This document shows positions 6,766 to 12,720 of a stretch of 17,536 bases of DNA, piece by piece. The DNA is taken from contig CAZNQW010000062.1 of the NCBI GenBank assembly GCA_964575225.1, positions 1-17,536 of the forward strand. The letters run 5' to 3'. A program made the position numbers and the translations under genes. Source of the stretch: CAZNQW01 sp964575225 (GTDB lineage: Bacteria; Chloroflexota; Anaerolineae; JAAYZQ01). Within the stretch, counting starts at the first letter, position 1. Each line of letters opens with the position of its first letter. Below the pieces are notes generated by a model. The model searched no databases, was not told where the DNA came from, and saw nothing but the letters and a program-made list of their open reading frames with translations.

Positions 6766-6798
6766 AATGGGCACGGCCTGGCCTGGGCCGCCGGGGCC
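6766..6798 (+). repeat. 33-bp direct repeat, copy 2
   Basis: Second copy of the 6586-6618 block. Its start lies within a further inverted repeat, with GGCCTGG (6775-6781) pairing with CCAGGCC (6797-6803). Confidence 0.75.
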
Positions 6799-6844
6799 AG
6801 GCCCCTCCGCCTCACGGCAGCCCTAGCCAAATCATCCAATTTTC

Positions 6845-6873
6845 TTGACAAGGGATACCGTCTGTGATACCAT
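6845..6873 (+). promoter_or_regulatory. Extended -10 promoter of the exporter operon
   Basis: TTGACA (6845-6850, perfect), 17-bp spacer and TACCAT (6868-6873, 4 of 6), with TG at the extended -10 position (6865-6866). The predicted start is near 6880, giving a 136-nt leader. GATACC occurs twice (6854-6859 and 6866-6871), in the spacer and over the -10. This direct repeat is a possible operator. Confidence 0.7.
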
Positions 6874-7015
6874 CATGCGTTAGCGTGCATCCGCGAGATC
6901 GTAGGGTTCCGCCAGGCGCCGGCAAAAGACGCATGGAATGTTCGTTCCGGACAGCCTCTGGCGCACCTTGGGACGGGTCCCTCCGCCAAAGCACCAAAGC
7001 ACGGGAGAACGGTGT

Positions 7016-8446
7016 ATGAAAAAAGCATGGATCATCCTACTCATCCTTATCGCTCTGGGCGCAGCCGGCTTCTGGGCCTACCAGACCTACGGGCCCCCGG
7101 CTCAGGAGCCCGAGGTGGAGTATGAGGAAACCGTGGCCCAATTGGGCACCCTGACGTCGATGGTAAATACCACAGGCACCATCCTGCCCAAAGCCCAGAC
7201 CACCTTGAGTTTCAAGGGCGCGGGGCGCGTCGCACAGGTGCTGGTCCAAGAGGGTCAGGCGGTCTCGGCGGGCGAGGTATTGGCCCAGCTCGAAACGACC
7301 GACCTGGAATACGCCCGCGCCCAGGCCGCTTTTTCGGTCGAACAGGCCAAAGTCAGCCTGGCTTCGGCCCAGGCCCAGTTACTCCGCGCTCAGCGCACCA
7401 CGGCGAACTATGAAATCGAGGCCGCCGAGGCCGCCCTTCGCAGCGCCAAGGCCGCCTATGCCCGGCTGTTGGCCGGACCCAGCGAGGACGAGATCCGCGT
7501 GGCCCGGGCCAATCTGGATCAGGCCCAGGCCAGCCTCGAACAGGCTCAAGCAGCCTACAATCAGGTGGCCGACCGCCCCGACGTGGCGTTGTTGCCCCAA
7601 TCCCTACAACTGGAACAGGCAACCATCAGCTACGAGGTCGCCCAGGCCAATTTCGAACTCACTATGCGCGAGCCTACCAACGCCGACATCGCCGCCGCCC
7701 AATCGACCATTGCCCAGGCCCAGTCGAACCTGGAGCGCCTGCAAGAGGGCATTGCCGACGAAGATCTTCTCGTCTCCCAGCTCGCGGTGCAACAGGCCCA
7801 ACTGGCGTTGGATCAAGCCCATCTGTCCTTCGAGCAGGCCGAGGAGAACGTGTCCAGCGCGATGCTCACCGCGCCCCACAGCGGGACGATCACGTTGGTG
7901 GGCATCAAGGAAGGCGAACTCACCGGTGGCCAGCCCGCTTTTGTGCTCACCGACCTGTCCGAGTTCCACGTGGACGTGATGGTGGACGAGATCGACATCG
8001 GTCGGGTGGCCGTCGGGCAGCCGGTGTGGATCACCCTGGATGCCTTGGCCACAGCGACCCTGAACGGCACCGTCGACTCGATCGCCGAGGTTTCGCAAGT
8101 CGATGCCGGTGTGGTCACCTTCAAGGCCACCATCCGGCTCGATCCAACCGAGGCTCCCCTGCGCGCCGGCATGACGGCCAACGTGGATATCGTCACCGAG
8201 GAACGGGAAGAGGTCCTGCTGGTGCCCAACCGTTTTGTCCGCATGGACCGGACCAACGGCAAGACCTACGTCGACAGACTGGTGGGCCAGGAAATCCGCG
8301 CCACCGAGATCCAGCTCGGACTGCGCGACGAGAGCATGAGCGAGGTGCTGGCCGGGCTGAAAGAGGGCGATTCTATCGTTCTCGTCCAGGAGAGCAGTCG
8401 GGAAGCGTTGCAACAGCTATTCATGAGCGGACCGCCCCACCAGTAG
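7016..8446 (+). CDS. HlyD/MacA-type periplasmic-adaptor subunit of an ABC exporter
   Basis: A 476-residue membrane-fusion protein. Residues about 4-24 are a hydrophobic signal anchor after MKKAW. A first half-lipoyl segment lies at about 55-95 (GAGRVAQVLVQEGQAVSAGE). A very long Ala/Gln/Glu-rich coiled-coil hairpin follows at about 95-280, then the second half-lipoyl segment from 283 (LTAPHSGTITLVGIKEG), a beta-barrel (about 325-410) and a membrane-proximal domain to the end. MacA of E. coli is about 371 residues, so the hairpin is clearly extended. The family couples an ABC permease to export across the envelope. The ATG at 7016 is preferred because GGGAG lies 8 bases upstream (7003-7007) and the hydrophobic anchor starts there; an in-frame start at 6938 would bury it. 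It is the first gene of a four-gene operon. Confidence 0.92.
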   Translation: MKKAWIILLILIALGAAGFWAYQTYGPPAQEPEVEYEETVAQLGTLTSMVNTTGTILPKAQTTLSFKGAGRVAQVLVQEGQAVSAGEVLAQLETTDLEYARAQAAFSVEQAKVSLASAQAQLLRAQRTTANYEIEAAEAALRSAKAAYARLLAGPSEDEIRVARANLDQAQASLEQAQAAYNQVADRPDVALLPQSLQLEQATISYEVAQANFELTMREPTNADIAAAQSTIAQAQSNLERLQEGIADEDLLVSQLAVQQAQLALDQAHLSFEQAEENVSSAMLTAPHSGTITLVGIKEGELTGGQPAFVLTDLSEFHVDVMVDEIDIGRVAVGQPVWITLDALATATLNGTVDSIAEVSQVDAGVVTFKATIRLDPTEAPLRAGMTANVDIVTEEREEVLLVPNRFVRMDRTNGKTYVDRLVGQEIRATEIQLGLRDESMSEVLAGLKEGDSIVLVQESSREALQQLFMSGPPHQ

Positions 8447-8493
8447 GCGCGATGGCAGCAGACAGACGGGATCCAACACGAGACAGACAAACG

Positions 8494-9189
8494 ATGAGCG
8501 AACCGGTCATCAGGATCGAGAACATCACCAAAACCTATCAGATGGGCGACGTGGAGGTACGCGCTCTGCGGGGCGTCTCGCTTCAGATCGAAGCAGGCGA
8601 ACTTGTGGCCATTATCGGGCCTTCAGGGTCAGGGAAATCCACCCTGATGAACGTCATCGGCTGCCTGGATCAACCCACGTCGGGCCAATACTGGCTGGAC
8701 GGCACCGACGTCGGCCGGCTGGACGACAACCAACTCGCCGAGATCCGCAATCGCAAGATCGGCTTTGTCTTTCAGACCTTTAACCTGCTGCCCCGCACCA
8801 CCGCCTTTCAGAACGTGACCCTGCCGCTGATCTATGGCGGTATGAGCATCCGCGAACGGCGCGACCGGTCCAAAGCCGCCCTGGAAGCGGTGGGGCTGGG
8901 CGACCGACTGAACCACCGGCCCAGCGAGCTGTCGGGCGGCCAACAGCAGCGGGTGGCCATTGCCCGCGCTCTGGTCTCGGAGCCTTCGCTGATCCTCGCC
9001 GACGAGCCCACCGGCAACCTGGACACCAAGTCAGGGAAGGAAATCATGGCCATCTTTCGCCAACTCAACAGCGAGCGGGGCATCACCGTGGTGTTTGTCA
9101 CCCACGATTCGGACATCGCCAAGCAGACCCGGCGCGTGATACAGATCCGCGACGGCTTGGTAGAAGCCGACATCATCCAGCACGGGTAG
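8494..9189 (+). CDS. MacB/LolD-type ABC transporter ATP-binding protein
   Basis: A 231-residue cytoplasmic ATPase with every ABC motif: Walker A GPSGSGKST (42-50), Q-loop Gln94, signature LSGGQ (146-150), Walker B LILADE (166-171) with catalytic Glu171, and switch His204 (FVTHD). The opening (IENITKTYQMGDVEVRALRGV) and the length are those of ATPases serving MacB-type mechanotransmission exporters. It powers the permease that starts 10 bp downstream. The ATG at 8494 fits the family's usual N terminus; an in-frame ATG at 8452 would add 14 residues without a homologous look, and neither start has a strong ribosome binding site, so the start is uncertain. It lies 47 bp after the adaptor gene. 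Confidence 0.95.
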   Translation: MSEPVIRIENITKTYQMGDVEVRALRGVSLQIEAGELVAIIGPSGSGKSTLMNVIGCLDQPTSGQYWLDGTDVGRLDDNQLAEIRNRKIGFVFQTFNLLPRTTAFQNVTLPLIYGGMSIRERRDRSKAALEAVGLGDRLNHRPSELSGGQQQRVAIARALVSEPSLILADEPTGNLDTKSGKEIMAIFRQLNSERGITVVFVTHDSDIAKQTRRVIQIRDGLVEADIIQHG

Positions 9190-9199
9190 GAGATCCATC

Positions 9200-10435
9200 G
9201 TGACCATCACCGAAAGTGTGCGCATTGCCCTTCGGGCCCTGCTGGCCAACAAGATGCGGGCCATCCTGACCATGTTGGGCATCATCATCGGCGTGGGGGC
9301 CGTGATCGCCCTGATGTCGGTGGGCAAGGGCGTCGAGCAATTCGTCCAGCAGTCCTTCCAGGGGCTGGGGTCGAACCTGTTGTTCGTGTTCCCCGGCACC
9401 ATCGGAGGCGGATCGTCCTCGGGTCAGGCGGAACTCACCATGGGCGATTATCAGGCCCTGGCCGATCCGTTCCTGGTCCCCGATGTCAGCGGGCTGGCGC
9501 CCGAGCTATCCAGCTCGGCCAATGTGACCGCCGGCAAGTACGACATCAACACCAGCATCGCCGGCGTCACCCCCGAATACCTCCCCCTGCGCAGCCTCGA
9601 ACTCAGCGAGGGCTCTTTTATCAGCGAAAGCGACAACAATGCCCGGTCGCGGGTGGCCGTGTTGGGCAGCCTTGCCTACAGCCGGTTGTTCGACGAGGGC
9701 GCCTATGCCATCGGCCAGACCATCAAGATCAACCGCATCGCCTTCCGCGTGATCGGCATTCTGGAGGAAAAGGGCGGGTCCTCCTTTGGGGGCGGAGATA
9801 GCACCATTTATGTGCCCCTGGAAACCGCCCAGACGCGCCTCTATCCCTATTGGAAAAATCGCAAGGGCGAGGCCCTTCTATCGACCATCTATGTCCAGGT
9901 GGCCGACGAATCGCTGATGGATGCGGCCTCTGACCAGATCACCGAGGTGTTGCGCCAGCGCCACCAGATCTCTTTTCGCGACGATGATGATTTCAGCATC
10001 ATCAAACAGACCGACGTGGTCTCGATTTTTGGCGACATCACAGGTCTGCTGACCTTTTACCTCGGCGTAATCGCCGGCATCTCGCTCCTGGTGGGCGGCA
10101 TCGGCATCATGAATATCATGTTGGTGTCGGTCACAGAACGTACCCGCGAGATCGGCATCCGCAAAGCCGTGGGCGCCAAAAAGCGGGACATCCGCCTGCA
10201 ATTCCTGATGGAAGCCATGCTCCTGTCGTTGATCGGCGGGCTGGTGGGAGTGGCCTTTGGCTTCACCGCCTCGCAGATCCTGGATCAATTGGCCGAGCAG
10301 CTTACCACGGCGGTGACCCTCGACATCGTCCTGTTGTCGACGGGGATTTCGGCGATGGTCGGCCTGTTCTTTGGCATTTACCCGGCCAGCCGGGCGGCCA
10401 ACCTGAACCCCATCGACGCCCTCCGCTATGAATAA
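9200..10435 (+). CDS. MacB-type ABC transporter permease
   Basis: A 411-residue permease of the MacB/FtsX fold. Membrane helix 1 is at about 20-42 (ILTMLGIIIGVGAVIAL), then a large extracytoplasmic MacB_PCD domain (about 43-278), then three helices at about 282-310, 334-360 and 372-397. The cytoplasmic elbow SVTERTREIGIRKAVGA (310-326) and the terminal PASRAANLNPIDALRYE are family signatures. Unlike full-length MacB, the ATPase is on a separate gene, as is usual outside Proteobacteria. The GTG start has AGGAG 7 bases upstream, overlapping the ATPase stop codon. The substrate is unknown; related systems export peptides, antibiotics or lipoproteins. Confidence 0.95.
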   Translation: MTITESVRIALRALLANKMRAILTMLGIIIGVGAVIALMSVGKGVEQFVQQSFQGLGSNLLFVFPGTIGGGSSSGQAELTMGDYQALADPFLVPDVSGLAPELSSSANVTAGKYDINTSIAGVTPEYLPLRSLELSEGSFISESDNNARSRVAVLGSLAYSRLFDEGAYAIGQTIKINRIAFRVIGILEEKGGSSFGGGDSTIYVPLETAQTRLYPYWKNRKGEALLSTIYVQVADESLMDAASDQITEVLRQRHQISFRDDDDFSIIKQTDVVSIFGDITGLLTFYLGVIAGISLLVGGIGIMNIMLVSVTERTREIGIRKAVGAKKRDIRLQFLMEAMLLSLIGGLVGVAFGFTASQILDQLAEQLTTAVTLDIVLLSTGISAMVGLFFGIYPASRAANLNPIDALRYE

Positions 10436-10450
10436 GCCTTGAGGTCTGCC

Positions 10451-11953
10451 ATGCGTGGATTGCACACCCTCTTGATTTTGGCCGTTTTGACCCTGGGCGT
10501 GAGCGCCTGCGCCTCGTCGCCCGCGCTGGGGCCCACCGCCACGCCCATCGCCCTGCGAGCGACGGCGACGCCCGCCCCATTGCCGACGCGAAGCGCCCCC
10601 GCGCCCACACCTATCGAGGGGGCTCCGGCCCCTGCCCCCGAGACCCTGGCTCCCATTCCGACCGTGGACCTGATTGCACTGGACGAAAGCCTGGCCCGGC
10701 GCACCGTGGAAGGATTTCTGAGTCGACTGGTCAAGGGAGAGATCGACAGCGCGGCGAGCCTTTTCCTGACCGACGATGCCAAGCAAGGCCCACCGGCCCA
10801 ACTCCTTTCCGAATTCGCCACGGCCGAACGGGCGCTTGCCGGCGCGGAGATCCTAGACTTGCAACGGACCGCAGACAGTCGCTTTGAAGGGCAAGCGATC
10901 CTTCGCTGGGGCAGCGCCACGGGCAGCGGCCCCAGCACCCAGATCGCCACCCTGGCCCTCGAGATTCAACGGGGGCTGTGGCTGATCGATGAGCTATCCC
11001 TGGGCGACCTCCAGGCGCCCGCGCCGAACCCGACGCGGCCCGCCGCCGCGGGCGGCGGGCCGGCTCCCAAGCCCACCGCGGCGCCGCTAGCGGGCACGCT
11101 GGTCTTTCAGGCCCGCAGCGGGGGCGATATCTATCGGATCGAGGCCGATGGCAGCGGGCTGAAACGCCTGACCGACGGGATCGATCCGGTGTGGTCGCCC
11201 GATGGCACCCAGATCGCCCTCTCGCGCTGGCGCGATCCGCGAGGAATCTGGATCGTGGGCCTGGACGGCAGCGAGCGGCGGCTTTTCGATTGGGGCCAAA
11301 CGCGCAACCCGGCCTGGTCGCCCGACGGCGCCCAGATCGTCTTTACCCGGCAGATCGGCGGGCGGATGGAAGAGGTGGAGCGGTGTTTCTGGAAATGGTG
11401 CTTTACCCTGCCGCCCAACCCCCATTGGCGATTGGGCATTGTGCGCGTGGCCGATGGCACCCTGATCGAACCGCCCGGCGCCGAAATCAGCCTGGCGCCG
11501 ACCTGGTCGCCCGATGGCCGTCGCATCGTCTACCACGATGAGAAGGGATTGGCCTGGCTCGACGTAGCGTCCGAGGACCTGAATTCGGGCCGATTTGCCG
11601 GCAGCGGCGCCTGGGATACCTCGCCCGCCTACTCGCCCGATGGGTCTCGGATCGCGTTCACGGGGCGCGTGCACGACCGCTGGGAGATCCTGATCATGAA
11701 CGCCGACGGCTCGGGCCGCACCCAACTGACCGAGACCTATTCCTCAGGCGGCGAGCCGCGCGACAGCGTGGCGCCGGCCTGGTCGCCCGATGGCCGGACC
11801 CTTGCCTTCCTGTCCAACCGGGAAGGTCCCTGGCGAATTTATGTCATGCAACCGGACGGCTCGGGCCAGCGCTCTCTATTTGGCAACCAACTCGACTCGC
11901 TGGGGTTGCAGTACGATTTTTCCAGCGAGCGGGTTCTGTCCTGGGGGCGCTAG
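10451..11953 (+). CDS. Lipoprotein with NTF2-like region and TolB-type beta-propeller
   Basis: A 500-residue lipoprotein. The signal peptide ends in lipobox V-S-A-C with the lipidated Cys20. A Pro/Ala/Thr-rich tether (21-72) follows, then a compact alpha/beta region (about 73-190, ALDESLARRTVEGFLSRLVKGE) resembling NTF2-like domains. A second Pro/Ala linker leads to a TolB/PD40-type propeller (about 215-500). Five S-P-D-G blade motifs are visible at 248-252, 289-293, 352-356, 394-398 and 444-448. An insertion near 312-318 holds a Cys pair (CFWKWC) that could form a disulfide. The ATG at 10451 has GAGG 6 bases upstream and sits 15 bp after the permease stop, so it is part of the exporter operon. 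It may act as an extracytoplasmic accessory or substrate-binding lipoprotein; the exact role is unknown. Confidence 0.88.
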   Translation: MRGLHTLLILAVLTLGVSACASSPALGPTATPIALRATATPAPLPTRSAPAPTPIEGAPAPAPETLAPIPTVDLIALDESLARRTVEGFLSRLVKGEIDSAASLFLTDDAKQGPPAQLLSEFATAERALAGAEILDLQRTADSRFEGQAILRWGSATGSGPSTQIATLALEIQRGLWLIDELSLGDLQAPAPNPTRPAAAGGGPAPKPTAAPLAGTLVFQARSGGDIYRIEADGSGLKRLTDGIDPVWSPDGTQIALSRWRDPRGIWIVGLDGSERRLFDWGQTRNPAWSPDGAQIVFTRQIGGRMEEVERCFWKWCFTLPPNPHWRLGIVRVADGTLIEPPGAEISLAPTWSPDGRRIVYHDEKGLAWLDVASEDLNSGRFAGSGAWDTSPAYSPDGSRIAFTGRVHDRWEILIMNADGSGRTQLTETYSSGGEPRDSVAPAWSPDGRTLAFLSNREGPWRIYVMQPDGSGQRSLFGNQLDSLGLQYDFSSERVLSWGR

Positions 11954-12008
11954 CGCCGCGATAATTCGCATACGGGATGGACGTCTTGGGGCACACGGCG
12001 GGAGCAAC

Positions 12009-12568
12009 GGCGTGGGCGGCGCCCCTTCCTCAGCCGTCACCCCCGTGGAAAGGGAGGTTATCGGTTCTTCCCAGCCCGTCACTCCCGCGAAAGCGGGAGC
12101 CCATGGGTTCCCGCACCCACGGGGTCGATGCCTCTTGCTACGCGCCCCGGGGACGGTATCGTAGGGGCGGGTTTGAAACCCGCCCCTTCGCGCATCCGGG
12201 CAGGGCGTGGGCGGCGCCCCTTCCTCTGTCGTCACCCCCGTGAAAAGGGGGCCCATCGGTTCTGCCCAGCCCGTCACTCCCGCGAAAGCGGGAGCCCATG
12301 GGTTCCCGCACCCACGGGGTCGATGCCTCTTGCTACGCGCCCCGGGGACGGTATCGTAGGGGCGGGTTTGAAACCCGCCCCTTCGCGCATCCGGGCAGGG
12401 CGTGGGCGGCGCCCCTTCCTCTGTCGTCACCCCCGTGAAAAGGGGGCCCATCGGTTCTTCCCAGCCCGTCACTCCCGCGAAAGCGGGAGCCCATGGGTTC
12501 CCGTACCCGCCGGGTCGATGCCTCTTGCTACGCGCATCCGGGCAGGGCGTGGGCGGCGCCCCTTCCTC
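12009..12568. repeat. 195-bp tandem repeat array (2 full units, 1 deleted unit, 1 stub)
   Basis: The block starting cgtgggcggcgcccc recurs at 12011, 12206, 12401 and 12548, giving periods of 195, 195 and 147 bp. Units 2 and 3 are almost identical; unit 1 differs mainly in a short stretch near its position 40. Each full unit holds a 7-bp stem capped by GAAA (12082-12099 in unit 1) and a 12-bp GC-rich stem (12163-12187 in unit 1). Because 195 is a multiple of 3, long open frames run through on both strands, but their translations are repetitive and lack start signals. No gene is visible between 11954 and 12720. The array ends 25 bp before the -35 of the next gene. Confidence 0.92.
12141..12188. 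repeat. 48-bp GC-rich hairpin segment in unit 1 of the array
   Basis: This segment contains a module (12141-12156) matching 6734-6749 with one difference and a 12-bp inverted repeat (12163-12174/12176-12187). It recurs 195 bp downstream in unit 2 and is missing in unit 3. Palindromes reading GGGCGGGTTTGAAACCCGCCC are, from memory, common intergenic repeats in several bacterial phyla. Confidence 0.7.
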
Positions 12569-12592
12569 GGCCAACGCAACCCCCTCTCGCGA

Positions 12593-12621
12593 TTCCCAGA
12601 TCGGCGCAATCATGGTATAAT
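12593..12621 (+). promoter_or_regulatory. Extended -10 promoter of the glyA-gcvT fusion gene
   Basis: TTCCCA (12593-12598, 4 of 6 of a -35), 17-bp spacer and a perfect TATAAT (12616-12621) preceded by TGG, the extended -10 element. The start is predicted near 12628, giving a leader of about 93 nt. The leader's first bases can fold (CGAT 12632-12635 with ATCG 12642-12645). No glycine or tetrahydrofolate riboswitch consensus was recognised. Confidence 0.75.
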
Positions 12622-12707
12622 GCGCCTGCCCCGATGAGGTAATCGATGCCTTGGGGCCATCATGCAGCAAGCCAGGGACGTCCTGTGGCCGCGCGTCCCA
12701 AGGGCGC

Positions 12708-12714
12708 AGGGAGG
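12708..12714 (+). promoter_or_regulatory. Ribosome binding site fixing the start of glyA-gcvT
   Basis: AGGGAGG lies 6 bases before the ATG at 12721. This decides against the in-frame ATG at 12646, which would add 25 residues of non-homologous sequence and has no such site. Confidence 0.8.
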
Positions 12715-12720
12715 CAACTC

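Larger units (their letters stand above)
6507..7015. other. 509-bp divergent intergenic region rich in palindromes
   Basis: The region separates the divergent PA14 and HlyD-type genes. From left to right it holds the PA14 ribosome binding site, a GC-rich block of direct and inverted repeats (6586-6803), an AT-richer stretch with the exporter promoter (6845-6873), and a leader of about 136 nt. In the leader, CGCCAG (6910-6915) can pair with CTGGCG (6958-6963) around a small GGAA/TTCC hairpin (6935-6948). I recognise no riboswitch class, tRNA or small gene here; short open frames in it lack ribosome binding sites and recognisable protein features. Confidence 0.6.

Noticed and set aside
7604..8413. 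Minus-strand open frame of 269 codons opposite the adaptor gene
   Set aside because: It is a shadow of the HlyD-type gene caused by GC-rich codon use; it has no recognisable domain, and the plus-strand protein is unambiguous.
12009..12568. CRISPR array
   Set aside because: The period is 195 bp with whole units repeated, there are no short repeats with unique spacers, and no cas gene is present.
11876..12670. Long minus-strand open frame (264 codons) through the repeat array, and matching plus-strand frames
   Set aside because: The translation is the 65-residue repeat unit over and over (GNPWAPAFAGVTG-type sequence), typical of false frames from palindromic intergenic repeats. It exists because 195 is divisible by 3, has no ribosome binding site, and overlaps the TolB-like gene and the next promoter.
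12628..12720. Glycine or tetrahydrofolate riboswitch ahead of glyA-gcvT
   Set aside because: The leader is only about 93 nt and I cannot fit either consensus; only a small hairpin is visible.
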